Shown here one piece after another: positions 17,775-27,474 of a DNA stretch of 64,000 nt (positions are counted from its first letter, which is position 1; each line of letters starts with the position of its first letter). The DNA comes from JAAYTD01 sp964472015 (GTDB lineage Bacteria > Bacteroidota > Ignavibacteria > Kapaibacteriales > UBA2268). The stretch is taken from assembly GCA_964472015.1 (NCBI GenBank), contig CAYYIP010000008.1, positions 1-64,000 on the forward strand. Reading direction: 5' to 3'. The translations under genes were made by a program, and so were the position numbers. A model generated the notes under the pieces. That model was not told the DNA's origin and ran no database searches. It saw only the letters and a program-made list of their open reading frames with translations.

Positions 17775-18590
17775 TTATTTAATAGCTCCTGCTGTTAATC
17801 CTTCTATTATACGTTTTTGAAAAATTGCAAAAATAATTAAAATAGGTAAAGCAGAAATACTTGCACCTGCCATTAAATGCCCCCAATCAACAGATTGTTT
17901 TCCTAAATAAAAAGTTAATCCGACTGGTAAAGTACGATGCATTACATCATTTGTAAATAAAAATGGAAATAAAAAAGAATTCCAGTTATTTAAAAATGTA
18001 TAAATTGCTAATACTACTAATATAGGTTTACATATTGGAGCAATTATTTTAAATATAATATACCACTCACTAGCTCCATCTATTCTTGCTGCATCTTCTA
18101 TTTGCTTAGGAAGCGATTCTATATATTGTTTAATTAAGTATATACCAAAAGGAGTGATAGCCCACGGTATTATTAAAGCGTAATACGAATTTATCCAATT
18201 AAAATTTACCATCAATCTATATAATGGTATCATTATAACGTGAGATGGTATAATTAATAAACCTAAAATAGTAATATTAATAATCGTTTTTCCTTTAAAT
18301 TCTTTACGTGCAATAGTATAGCCCGTTAGTAGACAGAAAAACATATTACAAATTGTTACTATTGTAGCAACTAATAAAGAATTTATAAAGTATATTCCAA
18401 AAGTATCAGAAGAAAGTGCATCTATATAATTTTTTAATGTATATGAACTTTTAATAATTTCAAAAATATTATTAAAATGTTCAGGATTTTGTTTAAATGA
18501 TAATAATAACATCCAAAACATTGGAAATATCATTATTAATGCTACTAAAACTAATATAAAATAAATTAGTATTATTTTTATTTTTTTCAT
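17775..18590 (-). CDS. Sugar-type ABC transporter permease (MalG/UgpE family), isolated
   Basis: A 271-residue integral membrane protein with about six transmembrane helices. It has the EAA loop that docks the ATPase, EDAARIDGASEWYIIFKIIAPI, near residues 165-186, and the family start pattern FPMFWMLLLSFKQNPEHF. It is the MalG-type inner-membrane half of a carbohydrate or glycerol-3-phosphate importer. It normally pairs with a MalF-type permease, a binding protein and an ATPase, but none lies beside it: its neighbours are tRNA-Pro and divergent leuS. The reading frame is intact and of normal length, so partners may be elsewhere. Confidence 0.9.
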   Translation of the reverse strand: MKKIKIILIYFILVLVALIMIFPMFWMLLLSFKQNPEHFNNIFEIIKSSYTLKNYIDALSSDTFGIYFINSLLVATIVTICNMFFCLLTGYTIARKEFKGKTIINITILGLLIIPSHVIMIPLYRLMVNFNWINSYYALIIPWAITPFGIYLIKQYIESLPKQIEDAARIDGASEWYIIFKIIAPICKPILVVLAIYTFLNNWNSFLFPFLFTNDVMHRTLPVGLTFYLGKQSVDWGHLMAGASISALPILIIFAIFQKRIIEGLTAGAIK

Positions 18591-18637
18591 ATTGCAAATT
18601 AAATAAAAAATATCTATTTTTAAAGAATTTTATTTAT

Positions 18638-18645
18638 TATTTTTG
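18638..18645 (+). promoter_or_regulatory. Possible -7 element for leuS
   Basis: TATTTTTG, fitting TAnnTTTG, 45 bases before the leuS ATG. No TTG is seen at the expected upstream spacing, and T-runs are common here, so support is weak. Confidence 0.35.
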
Positions 18646-18690
18646 AAATTTAAAGTTAATTATAAAAAAAATATAAATTAAAGTTTAATT

Positions 18691-21243
18691 ATGGTAAGTT
18701 ACGATTTTAAAGCTATAGAAACTAAATGGCAAAACAAATGGAAAGAAAATCAAATATACAAAGTTAATGATGATTTTTCAAAGCCTAAGTATTATGTATT
18801 AGATATGTTCCCTTATCCAAGTGGTGCCGGATTACATATAGGACATCCAGAAGGATATACTGCAACAGATATTATTGCAAGATATAAAAAAATGAAAGGA
18901 TTTAATGTATTACATCCTATGGGATTTGATGCTTTTGGATTACCAACAGAACGTTATTGTATGAAATTTAATATACATCCAAATATTGCAACTGAAAAAA
19001 ATATCAATACATATATAAATCAATTAAATGCTATTGGATTAGGATATGATTGGACACGTTCTGTAAATACAACTAACCCAGAGTATTATAAATGGACACA
19101 ATGGATGTTCCTATTAATATATAATTCTTGGTTTGATAAAAAACAAAACAAAGCAAGACATATTGATGAACTACCAATTCCTCCAGAACTAACATCTATC
19201 AAAGAGATTGAAAAATATAAAGATGATAATAGATTAGCTTATATAGCTAATATACCTGTAAATTGGTGTGCGGAACTAGGTACTGTATTAGCTAACGAAG
19301 AAGTTGATGAGTGGCGGGAAAAAGGATATTCAGTTGAACGTAAGCCTATGAGACAATGGATGTTAAAAATTACAGAGTATGCACAAAGATTATTAGATGA
19401 TTTAGAACTAGTTGAATGGCCTAACTCAACAAAGGAAATGCAAAAACAATGGATAGGGAAAAGCGAAGGTACAGAAATTAGATTTAAACTCTGTAATAAT
19501 AATGATGAAATAACTGTTTTTACAACAAGACCAGATACTATTTTTGGTGCAACTTATATGGTCCTTGCACCTGAACATCCACTTGTAAAACATATAGTAA
19601 CAAACGAAAAGAAGAAAGAAGTAGAAAATTATATATCTAAAACTGCTCAAAAAAGTGATATTGAACGTACAGAATTAAATAAAGAAAAAACAGGAGTATT
19701 TACAGGAGGATATGCTATAAATCCTGCTAGCGGGAAACAAATGCCTATATGGATAGCTGATTATGTTCTTGTGCATTATGGAACTGGAGCTATTATGGCT
19801 GTTCCAGCTCACGATGATAGAGATTTTGGTTTTGCAAAAGTATTTAATTTACCTATTATTCAAGTCGTTACAGATAAAAATAATAGTGTTAATGTTATGG
19901 ATAAAGCTTACTGTGAAGATAATGGATATGCTATAAATTCTAATAATGATAGTATTGATATAAATGGATTACCAACATATGATGCTATAAATCAAATAAA
20001 TAAATGGTTAGAAGAAAAAAATATAGGTAAAAGAAAAACTCAATATAAATTAAGAGATTGGTTGTTTTCTAGACAAAGATATTGGGGTGAACCAATACCA
20101 ATAATTTTATTTGAAGATGGTACAAAACGTGGACTCGATTTTGATGAATTACCATTATTATTACCAGAAGTTTCAGAATTTAAGCCTGCAAATACTGGCG
20201 AATCACCTTTAGCAAATATAAAAGAATGGGTATCATTTATTGATAAAAAAACAGGGAAAATAGGTGGTTATGAAACAAATACAATGCCTCAATGGGCGGG
20301 TTCTTGTTGGTATTATTTAAGATATATTTCTCCTAATTTTGTAGAAAGATTTTGTGAAGAAGACGCAGAAAAATATTGGATGGGTGACAATGGGGTAGAT
20401 TTGTATGTCGGTGGCGCTGAACATGCTGTTCTACATTTGTTATATGCAAGATTTTGGCATAAAGTTTTATTTGATTATGGTTATGTTTCTACAAATGAAC
20501 CATTCAAAAAATTATTTCATCAGGGTTTAATAATGGGTGAGGATGGCCGAAAAATGTCAAAATCATTTGGTAATGTAATTAATCCAGATGAGGTTATAAA
20601 AGAATTTGGTGCAGATTCTTTAAGATTATTTGAAATGTTTTTAGGACCATTAGAAGCTTCTAAACCTTGGAGTAAAACAGGTATAGAAGGAGTTAATAGA
20701 TTCCTAAATAGAGTTTGGCGAATGATAGTTAATGAAGATAACAAGTTATTAGATTCTGTCAAAGATGTAAATATGAATGAAGAACAAGAATATATTTTGA
20801 ATTATACTATCAAAAAAATATCTGACGATATAGAAAATTTAAGTTTTAATACTGCAGTTTCTCAAATGATGATTTTTGTTAATGAGTTTATGAAGTATAG
20901 TATTAGACCTAAAATAGCTATGGAAAAATTTATTCTTTGTATTGCACCTTTTGCACCACATATTTGTGAAGAATTATGGGAGATTTTAGGAAATGAATTT
21001 TCTATTTTTAATGAAAAATATCCAGAATTTGATAGTACTAAAATTGTAAAGAAAAATGTTGAAATTGTTATTCAAGTGAATAGTAAGATTAGAGGAAAAA
21101 TAAATATTGCTTCAGGTAGTTCACAAGACGAAGTTAAGAATATGGCGTTAAAAGATGAAAATGTAAAAAAGTATATAGAAGGTAAAACTATCAAAAAAAT
21201 TATTTTTGTTAAAGATAAAATATTTAATATTATAGTATCATAA
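18691..21243 (+). CDS. leuS: Leucyl-tRNA synthetase
   Basis: An 850-residue class I synthetase that charges tRNA-Leu. The HIGH-type motif is in PYPSGAGLHIGHPEG near residues 42-56, and KMSKS is exact in GRKMSKSFGN near residue 620. The CP1 editing domain is present (TTRPDTIFGATYMVLAPEH and MAVPAHDDRDFGFA), as are the anticodon-binding and C-terminal domains ending in KIRGKINIASG and KKIIFVKDKIFNIIVS. It is a single gene, divergent from the ABC permease and closed by a hairpin. Confidence 0.98.
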   Translation: MVSYDFKAIETKWQNKWKENQIYKVNDDFSKPKYYVLDMFPYPSGAGLHIGHPEGYTATDIIARYKKMKGFNVLHPMGFDAFGLPTERYCMKFNIHPNIATEKNINTYINQLNAIGLGYDWTRSVNTTNPEYYKWTQWMFLLIYNSWFDKKQNKARHIDELPIPPELTSIKEIEKYKDDNRLAYIANIPVNWCAELGTVLANEEVDEWREKGYSVERKPMRQWMLKITEYAQRLLDDLELVEWPNSTKEMQKQWIGKSEGTEIRFKLCNNNDEITVFTTRPDTIFGATYMVLAPEHPLVKHIVTNEKKKEVENYISKTAQKSDIERTELNKEKTGVFTGGYAINPASGKQMPIWIADYVLVHYGTGAIMAVPAHDDRDFGFAKVFNLPIIQVVTDKNNSVNVMDKAYCEDNGYAINSNNDSIDINGLPTYDAINQINKWLEEKNIGKRKTQYKLRDWLFSRQRYWGEPIPIILFEDGTKRGLDFDELPLLLPEVSEFKPANTGESPLANIKEWVSFIDKKTGKIGGYETNTMPQWAGSCWYYLRYISPNFVERFCEEDAEKYWMGDNGVDLYVGGAEHAVLHLLYARFWHKVLFDYGYVSTNEPFKKLFHQGLIMGEDGRKMSKSFGNVINPDEVIKEFGADSLRLFEMFLGPLEASKPWSKTGIEGVNRFLNRVWRMIVNEDNKLLDSVKDVNMNEEQEYILNYTIKKISDDIENLSFNTAVSQMMIFVNEFMKYSIRPKIAMEKFILCIAPFAPHICEELWEILGNEFSIFNEKYPEFDSTKIVKKNVEIVIQVNSKIRGKINIASGSSQDEVKNMALKDENVKKYIEGKTIKKIIFVKDKIFNIIVS

Positions 21244-21330
21244 AAATTTTATTAATTTATATTATCTATAATATAATTATTTTATTGTAGCATAACTTTT
21301 ATAAAAATATAATATCAAATTTAAAAATAA

Positions 21331-21365
21331 AAAGAACACATCTTCTATTTAAAGATGTGTTCTTT
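21331..21365. terminator. Bidirectional terminator between leuS and nuoB
   Basis: A 14-bp perfect stem AAAGAACACATCTT / AAGATGTGTTCTTT with a 7-base loop, placed between convergent genes, with A- and T-rich flanks that suit both directions. Confidence 0.88.
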
Positions 21366-21389
21366 ATTCTATTTTTTAATAGTAAATAT

Positions 21390-21959
21390 TTATTTGTTTG
21401 TTTTAAAATAATCTGGTAATCCGAGTTTTGCATCTTCTTCTGCTATACGTTTTCTTTTATTAAATATAGCTTGTTTATTAATTTTCGCTTGTAATTTAAC
21501 CATTCCATCAAAAAATGCCTCAGGACGCGGGGGACAACCTGGTATATATACATCTACTGGAATTATTTTATCAATTCCTTTTAATACATGATATCCATTT
21601 TTCCAAAAAGGACCACCTGCATTAGCACAAGATCCCATAGATATACAATATCTTGGTTCAGGTATTTGCTCCCATAAATTTTTAATAACTTCTGCCATTT
21701 TTAAAGTTACTGTTCCAGAAATAACTATTATATCTGCATGTCTCGGACTAGAACGAGGAATACATCCAAAACGCATTAAATCATAATCAGAAGCATTTAA
21801 AGCCATAAATTCAATAGCACAACATGCTAATCCAAATTGTAAATACCAATTTGATTTTGCTCGTCCCCAATTAAGAATATCTTCTAAAGTTGCAAGAACT
21901 ATCCCGCCACTTTCGTATGGTTGATCTAATTTATTTAATAGTCCCATATTATAATCCAA
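21390..21959 (-). CDS. nuoB: NADH-quinone oxidoreductase subunit B
   Basis: A 189-residue complex I subunit that carries iron-sulfur cluster N2 close to the quinone site. The ligand cysteines are in GLACCAIEFMAL, GSCANAGGPF and VYIPGCPPRPEAFF. FGCIPRSSPRHADIIVISGTVT is the standard family core. It starts three bases after the nuoA stop, so the two are co-transcribed. No nuoC or nuoD follows; a terminator and convergent leuS end the unit. Complex I here would send electrons to the quinone pool across the inner membrane. Confidence 0.97.
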   Translation of the reverse strand: MDYNMGLLNKLDQPYESGGIVLATLEDILNWGRAKSNWYLQFGLACCAIEFMALNASDYDLMRFGCIPRSSPRHADIIVISGTVTLKMAEVIKNLWEQIPEPRYCISMGSCANAGGPFWKNGYHVLKGIDKIIPVDVYIPGCPPRPEAFFDGMVKLQAKINKQAIFNKRKRIAEEDAKLGLPDYFKTNK

Positions 21960-21962
21960 TTA

Positions 21963-22379
21963 TTATTTTTTTTCTTTTTTTATATCAATTAAATCTTCTA
22001 ATTTAGGAATGTAAGGTTTTACTTTATCCCATTCTAAATATCCCTTTGCCCAATCATAAAAAAGACCTAATAACAATATAAAAATAAAAATCACCATTGT
22101 AATAAAAGCAAACCATCCTAAATCTTTAAAAGTAACAGCCCATGGAAATAATAAAACTAATTCTACATCAAAAATGATATAGGCTAATGCTACAAGATAA
22201 AATCTTGTATTGAATAATACCCATGCTGTACCTTCAGGTTTTATACCCGATTCATAGTTCATTTGTTTTAATTTGCTTGGATGACTTGGTCTAATAAGAG
22301 ATGCAGTTACTATTGCTGCACCAACAAGTAATAAAGCAAATACAAAAAATACAAATATTACTCCAAAACTTGATAACAT
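21963..22379 (-). CDS. nuoA: NADH-quinone oxidoreductase subunit A
   Basis: A 138-residue membrane subunit of complex I with three transmembrane helices. The signature is MNYESGIKPEGTAWVLFNTRFYLVALAYIIFDVELVLLFPWAV (split here: YESGIKPEG, then FYLVALAYIIFDVELV with the conserved Asp/Glu inside the second helix). It lies directly upstream of nuoB, with an AAGGAT site about six bases before its ATG. The rest of the nuo operon must be elsewhere. Confidence 0.96.
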   Translation of the reverse strand: MLSSFGVIFVFFVFALLLVGAAIVTASLIRPSHPSKLKQMNYESGIKPEGTAWVLFNTRFYLVALAYIIFDVELVLLFPWAVTFKDLGWFAFITMVIFIFILLLGLFYDWAKGYLEWDKVKPYIPKLEDLIDIKKEKK

Positions 22380-22574
22380 ATATATCCTTTTATATTTTAT
22401 GTTATATAAATATTTATATTAGAATTAAGTAATTCTTTTTTATAGTGTTTGTATATATTAAATATTTTTAATATATATTAAAATGATTAACAGTAATAAT
22501 TTTAATTATATTTTTATTTATAATTTTTAAATAAAAATTTATTTAATTTATTAGATAAAATGTGTATTTCTTTT

Positions 22575-23522
22575 TTATTCAATAGTACGGCCGATACGGT
22601 TCCATCTTATTTTAGTTAATTTTTTAAGAAAAGAATATTCATTTCCATATTCATCATGCATTTCCCAAGATAACCAACATATAACAGGTGATCCTAATAT
22701 ATGTTCACGAGGAATAAAACCCCAATACCTACTATCTAAACTGTGATCTCTATTATCACCCATACCAAAATAATAATCTTTTTCAACAGTATATTTATTA
22801 GCTTCTTTATTATCTATTTTTATAATATTTCCTAATTTTGATATTTCATGTCCTTCTCTTAATATAAAAGTCTCCCATTGAATATAATTAAGTGCATTAA
22901 GTTGAATAATATCACCTTTTTTAGGAACTCTAATTGGACCATAATTATTATAACTATAATTTAATCCTCTTGGAAATGTATAAGATATATCTCTAGGATC
23001 ACGTATCGAATTTGAATAATTTACAATACCATTTTTTGCTAATGGCTGTTCTTTATGATTAACATATAATTTATTATTTATTATTTCTACAGTATCACCG
23101 GGAATTGCTACACATCGTTTTAAATAATATTGAAATTCGTTAGATTTTAATTCATCACGCATACCAGGAAAAACAAATACAATTACATCACCTCTTTCTG
23201 GTTCAGAAATAGATGGTAAAATTTTATAAGGTAACGGTATATTAAAAATAGGAATAACCTGTGGAGTAGAAGGCCCAAATAATTTATGTACTAACAAGAA
23301 GTCACCAGTCATTACAGTATTTTCCATTGAACCGGTTGGAACAATAAAAGATGCCAAGATTAAACTATGCATTAACATTACAAATAATAATGCAAATATA
23401 ATCGTTTTTATCCATGATATTATTTTTTCACCTGGGGTCAATATTTTTTTAGATTCTTTTTCTTTCTTTATCTTATAATTTTTATGATGTTGTTTTATTT
23501 TATCAAATATATTTGTTTTCAT
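22575..23522 (-). CDS. lepB: Signal peptidase I
   Basis: A 315-residue inner-membrane serine peptidase that removes signal peptides from exported proteins. A transmembrane helix covers about residues 36-58. The catalytic Ser65 is in PTGSMENT and Lys135 in YYLKRCVAIPGD. The late box GMGDNRDHSLDSRYWGFIP is also present. Long insertions between the boxes, giving more than 300 residues, are common in Bacteroidota enzymes. It is a single gene with the best promoter match in the window upstream. Confidence 0.96.
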   Translation of the reverse strand: MKTNIFDKIKQHHKNYKIKKEKESKKILTPGEKIISWIKTIIFALLFVMLMHSLILASFIVPTGSMENTVMTGDFLLVHKLFGPSTPQVIPIFNIPLPYKILPSISEPERGDVIVFVFPGMRDELKSNEFQYYLKRCVAIPGDTVEIINNKLYVNHKEQPLAKNGIVNYSNSIRDPRDISYTFPRGLNYSYNNYGPIRVPKKGDIIQLNALNYIQWETFILREGHEISKLGNIIKIDNKEANKYTVEKDYYFGMGDNRDHSLDSRYWGFIPREHILGSPVICWLSWEMHDEYGNEYSFLKKLTKIRWNRIGRTIE

Positions 23523-23639
23523 TTTTAAGTAATTTTTTAGTTTTTGGTTTAGTAATTTTAAGTTTAGTAATTAAATTATATTTATTTAATCTATAATTGT
23601 AACTTGAACATTTATATAAATATAAAATATTTTTAATAA

Positions 23640-23669
23640 CAAATATACAAAAAAAATATCTTAAAACAA
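23640..23669 (-). promoter_or_regulatory. Consensus Bacteroidota promoter of lepB
   Basis: On the minus strand TTG (23669-23667) and TATATTTG (23647-23640) are separated by exactly 19 bases, matching the Bacteroides -33/-7 consensus. It lies about 118 bases before the lepB ATG. Confidence 0.7.
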
Positions 23670-23736
23670 ATGAAAATATAATTATGAATTATAATAAATT
23701 ATAATTCATAATTATCATAAAATATATCAGTTTATA

Positions 23737-24417
23737 TTATTCTAATTCGTTTATAATTTTTAATGCTAATTTTTCTACTATATTTGCTTGTTCTTGTAAT
23801 GTTAAATTAGATGTATCTATTTCTATAGCATCTTTTGATTTTTTTAATGGTGATATTTCTCGTGTTGAATCAAATTTATCACGTTCTAATATTTGATTTG
23901 CAATTTCATCAAAAGACAAATCTTTCATTCCTTTTTCTATATATTCATTTAATCGTCTTTTTGCTCTTGCGCCTATCGATGCTGTTAAATAAATTTTTAA
24001 AGCTGCATTAGGAAAAACTGTTGTACCTATATCGCGTCCATCCATAACACATCCTTGATTATGTGCTAATTTACGTTGTAAATCAACCATTGCAGTTCTT
24101 ACATATTTATCTGCGCTAATAGGACTAACATATTTATTTACTTCTACCGAACGTATTTCATCACTAATATCTTTACCATTTAATTTGGTAATTTGTCCAG
24201 TAGGGGAGAATTCTAAGGTAATATTTATATTATCTACTATTTCTTTTAAAATTTCACTTGTAAGCTGTTTCTTTGTTCTTAACCATGCCAAAGTAACTGC
24301 TCTATACATTGCTCCAGTATCAATATAAATATATCCAAGCTTTTCTGCTACAATCTTTGCCGTTGAAGTTTTTCCAGAGCCGGCAGGACCATCTATTGCT
24401 ATTATTATTTTTTTCAT
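23737..24417 (-). CDS. cmk: Cytidylate kinase
   Basis: A 226-residue CMP/dCMP kinase. The P-loop is DGPAGSGKTSTAK (residues 8-20), followed by YIDTGAMYRAVTLAWLR. The NMP-binding block VMDGRDIGTTVFPNA and the arginine-rich lid (ASIGARAKRRLNEY, ERDKFDSTREISPL) are complete. It makes CDP and dCDP for nucleic-acid synthesis. It lies 28 bases after the GWxTD gene and is probably co-transcribed with it. Confidence 0.97.
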   Translation of the reverse strand: MKKIIIAIDGPAGSGKTSTAKIVAEKLGYIYIDTGAMYRAVTLAWLRTKKQLTSEILKEIVDNINITLEFSPTGQITKLNGKDISDEIRSVEVNKYVSPISADKYVRTAMVDLQRKLAHNQGCVMDGRDIGTTVFPNAALKIYLTASIGARAKRRLNEYIEKGMKDLSFDEIANQILERDKFDSTREISPLKKSKDAIEIDTSNLTLQEQANIVEKLALKIINELE

Positions 24418-24445
24418 ATTCTACCTTAATTGTAAGTTCATATTT

Positions 24446-25747
24446 TTATTTATACCTGTATTTTTCATTTACAAAAGCAGGATTACTTAATCTAAAATCA
24501 CCAAACCCGCTTATGTCATAAAATAAAAATATATTATTATTATAAGTCCATTTTTCGTAAGTTTTTAAATCGGAATACGATGCATTTGTTCTTTCTACTA
24601 AATCTGGCGGTCCAAACACAATAAAAACATGTCCTTTATCAGTAAGCCATCCTTCAGCATAAGATTTAAAATTCTTATTTGCATATTCTATACGAGAATA
24701 ATATTCTTCTAATGCTTCGTTTCTATTTGTATTTGGTGTTGGATCTATTCTACGCCAAAAATTTTCAAAAAGTTTCAATTGTTTTATTTCATCAGTTTCT
24801 GATAGTATAGTGTCTATTTCTTTATCTGTTGCAACATATCTCAATTGTTTTATTGCCGTTGTTAAATTTGTTTTTATTTTAGTTATGTAATAAGACTGAT
24901 TTTTTATTGAACGTTGAGTAGCTGCAAGTATATTTTGTGAATCTATTTTTTTTACTGTAATACGTAATATATTATTTTTATTACTAAATAATATATTATT
25001 ATAAGGAAATCTTGTATAAATTTGATTTGTGCCTTGAGTTATTTCTTGTTCTTTATGATTAAAATATAAAGTTGTATCTTTTTCTGTATTTAATATTTCT
25101 GAAACTATTTGAATTTTATCACAGTTATCTAAATTGTTATAAACTTCAAAAAAAGCAAAAAAATCATCTTGAATACTACTTATATTGTCTGATAAATGTG
25201 GGGTAATTAAATATTGTCCATTTTCTTTTTCTTCAATATTACTAAGTAATAATATACCACTCAATGAAAATGGATATTTATTAAAATTAACAATTGTAAT
25301 ATTTCTTTGCTTTTCATATTCTGTTTTTGAAAAATAATCAGTAAATATTGCTCGTATTTTATAACTACCTTCAGTTAAATAATATCTATCTTGTATCTTA
25401 GAAAACTCAGAATTTGTACCTAAAGATTTAGAATAATCATCTACTTGTATAGTCTTATTGTATGTTTTAGAAAAAACAGAAATATTATTTAAGTCAGTAA
25501 TAGTTATTAATAATGTATACTTAGCATTATATTTATTATTAGAATTTATAAAATTTAAATTTTTATATGGAATTACTGCAAATATGTCTATTTGAGCAGT
25601 ATCAATTTTATTGCTTTTAAAAGCAATAGCATCTAAATAAAAATATTCCTCATCTAAATCTATTTCAGCTGCTAAAACTGATGTAAGTAAAGTTGTAAAA
25701 ATAATATTTATTATTATTACTATAAAAGTAATTATATTTTTCTTCAT
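24446..25747 (-). CDS. GWxTD domain-containing exported protein
   Basis: A 433-residue protein with a signal peptide (residues 1-26, ending SVLAAE). Most of it is beta-rich and poorly conserved. The last 92 residues form the GWxTD domain: ALEEYYSRIEYANKNF, AEGWLTDKGHVFIVFGPP and YEKWTYNN. The domain occurs in exported proteins of Chlorobi, Ignavibacteria and related phyla, and its function is not established. The location is periplasmic or outer-membrane by inference. It precedes cmk in the same orientation. Confidence 0.85.
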   Translation of the reverse strand: MKKNIITFIVIIINIIFTTLLTSVLAAEIDLDEEYFYLDAIAFKSNKIDTAQIDIFAVIPYKNLNFINSNNKYNAKYTLLITITDLNNISVFSKTYNKTIQVDDYSKSLGTNSEFSKIQDRYYLTEGSYKIRAIFTDYFSKTEYEKQRNITIVNFNKYPFSLSGILLLSNIEEKENGQYLITPHLSDNISSIQDDFFAFFEVYNNLDNCDKIQIVSEILNTEKDTTLYFNHKEQEITQGTNQIYTRFPYNNILFSNKNNILRITVKKIDSQNILAATQRSIKNQSYYITKIKTNLTTAIKQLRYVATDKEIDTILSETDEIKQLKLFENFWRRIDPTPNTNRNEALEEYYSRIEYANKNFKSYAEGWLTDKGHVFIVFGPPDLVERTNASYSDLKTYEKWTYNNNIFLFYDISGFGDFRLSNPAFVNEKYRYK

Positions 25748-25946
25748 AATTTAAACATATTGTTTTTAATATTACTTATTTTAATTAAATAAATTATTAT
25801 AATTTTATTAATAAATTAGAATAATAGAAATATTTTATAATATTTAAATAAAATTATAGTAAATTAGTATATAATTATTTTTTATTTATTTATGTATTTA
25901 ATAAATGGTTCTACATATTTAAATTTAGTAAATATACTAAAATAAA

Positions 25947-26723
25947 ATGATATATAAAAACAAATTAACAAATAAAACATTAAATTTAATTAAATCATTA
26001 AAACGTATAAGTAATAACAATGAAAATATATTTGTTGTTGAAGGACTTAAATGTTGTTATGAGTTACTTAAAAGTGATTATAATATATTATTTGCTGTTG
26101 TCAATAAGAAAAATAAAGATGATGAATTTATAAAAAAATTAGTAAGATCTTTTTATTACAAAGGGATAGAAGTATTTGAAGTTTCAAACAGTATATTTCT
26201 TACTTTGACTAGTACTGTTACACCACAGGGTATTATTGCTATTGTAGAGAAAAAAGAAGATGTTTTTTCTTTTACAGAATCATTTGTTATTTTAGATGAA
26301 GTATCTGATCCTGGAAATGTTGGAACAATTATAAGAACAGCAGAGTGGTTTGGTATAAATCAGATTATATTATTAGGAAATTGTGCAAACAAATATTCTA
26401 CAAAAGTAGTAAGATCTACTATGGGTGCTTTTTTTAGAACTAAAATAAAAATGATTAAGTATTCTCAACTCAATGATCTTATAAAAAATTATAAAAATAT
26501 TAGAATATTTGGTGCTTTTTTAGATGCTCAAACACTTTTAACATCAATACATTTGAATAAAGATGAAATATTTGGTATAGTTGTTGGAAATGAAGCACGT
26601 GGAATTTCAAAAGAAACAGAAAAAATAATTACTAACAAATTTAAAATACAAGGTTTTGGGAATTCAGAATCATTAAATGTTGGAATTGCATTAGGCATCT
26701 CGCTTTTTTATTTATGTAAATAA
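25947..26723 (+). CDS. SpoU/TrmH-family RNA 2'-O-methyltransferase
   Basis: A 258-residue SPOUT methyltransferase that uses S-adenosylmethionine to methylate a ribose in rRNA or tRNA. The N-terminal substrate-binding part (NIFVVEGLKCCYELLKS) is of the RlmB/TsnR type. The knotted catalytic domain shows the three motifs: ILDEVSDPGNVGTIIRTAEWFG, IVVGNEARGIS and NSESLNVGIALGISLFYL. The exact target site cannot be decided from sequence. It is the first gene of a small operon with plsY and ribD. Confidence 0.92.
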   Translation: MIYKNKLTNKTLNLIKSLKRISNNNENIFVVEGLKCCYELLKSDYNILFAVVNKKNKDDEFIKKLVRSFYYKGIEVFEVSNSIFLTLTSTVTPQGIIAIVEKKEDVFSFTESFVILDEVSDPGNVGTIIRTAEWFGINQIILLGNCANKYSTKVVRSTMGAFFRTKIKMIKYSQLNDLIKNYKNIRIFGAFLDAQTLLTSIHLNKDEIFGIVVGNEARGISKETEKIITNKFKIQGFGNSESLNVGIALGISLFYLCK

Positions 26724-26754
26724 TTTTTTATTTTAGATTAATATAGAAAAATAT

Positions 26755-27465
26755 ATGCTAATAATTATTTTAAAACTTATATTGTTTATAAGTATAGGTT
26801 ATATTATAGGTTCAATACCGTCAGCTGTATTAATAAGTAAGATATTTTTTGGATTTGATATAAGAACAAAGGGAAGTGGAAACATGGGTAGCACTAATGC
26901 TATGCGAGTTCTTGGATTTAAATGGGGTACTATAGTTCAAGTCCTTGATATACTTAAAGGTGCAATTCCTGTTTTTATATTAGCAGATATTGTTGCTCCA
27001 AAATGGGATATGTTATCTTCTGATTCTTTTTTAAATTTACCAATATTAGAGGTCATAATTGGTTTATCTGCTGTGTGTGGTCATGTATGGTCATGTTTTG
27101 TATGCTTTAAAGGTGGTAAAGGAGTTAATACAACATTAGGAATGTTATTGGTTGTAATTCCTATTGAAGGGGCAATAGGATTATTGATATTTATAATTAC
27201 CTTACTTTTATCTGGATATGTTTCGTTAGGATCTCTTGTAGCTGCTTTTTTTATTCCTATTATACTTATTATAAGATATAATTTCTTTAATATGAATATT
27301 GAAGGATATTTAACACTAGTATATTTAACTATATCTTTTGTTATTATAATATTTTTTGCTCATCGTTCAAATATAAAGCGATTAATAAATGGAACAGAAA
27401 ATAAATGTGAAAAATTACAATTGATAAAAAAAAATAAAAAAAATAAAAAAAATAAAAATAAATAA
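26755..27465 (+). CDS. plsY: Acyl-phosphate:glycerol-3-phosphate acyltransferase PlsY
   Basis: A 236-residue membrane enzyme that makes lysophosphatidic acid from acyl phosphate and glycerol-3-phosphate, the first step of phospholipid synthesis. The family motifs are GSIPSAVLISK, GSGNMGSTNAMRVLG, HVWSCFVCFKGGKGVNTTLG and the late FFAHRSNIKRLINGTE. Five or so membrane helices are visible. After the normal end the protein has an unusual cytoplasmic tail of Lys and Asn encoded by a repeat of AAAAAATAA-like units. The tail is likely a by-product of A/T bias and repeat slippage. Confidence 0.95.
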   Translation: MLIIILKLILFISIGYIIGSIPSAVLISKIFFGFDIRTKGSGNMGSTNAMRVLGFKWGTIVQVLDILKGAIPVFILADIVAPKWDMLSSDSFLNLPILEVIIGLSAVCGHVWSCFVCFKGGKGVNTTLGMLLVVIPIEGAIGLLIFIITLLLSGYVSLGSLVAAFFIPIILIIRYNFFNMNIEGYLTLVYLTISFVIIIFFAHRSNIKRLINGTENKCEKLQLIKKNKKNKKNKNK

Positions 27466-27474
27466 AAATAAATA
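27421..27474 (+). repeat. A/T low-complexity repeat at the plsY 3' end
   Basis: Roughly six imperfect copies of a unit such as AAAAAAAATA, running through the last codons of plsY (KKNKKNKK) and past its stop. Being in coding sequence, it could change length by slippage. Confidence 0.7.

Noticed and set aside
17577..18590. tRNA-Pro followed by an isolated gene as a possible integration site
   Set aside because: The 3' end of the tRNA is not repeated nearby, no integrase is present, and a normal terminator directly follows the tRNA.
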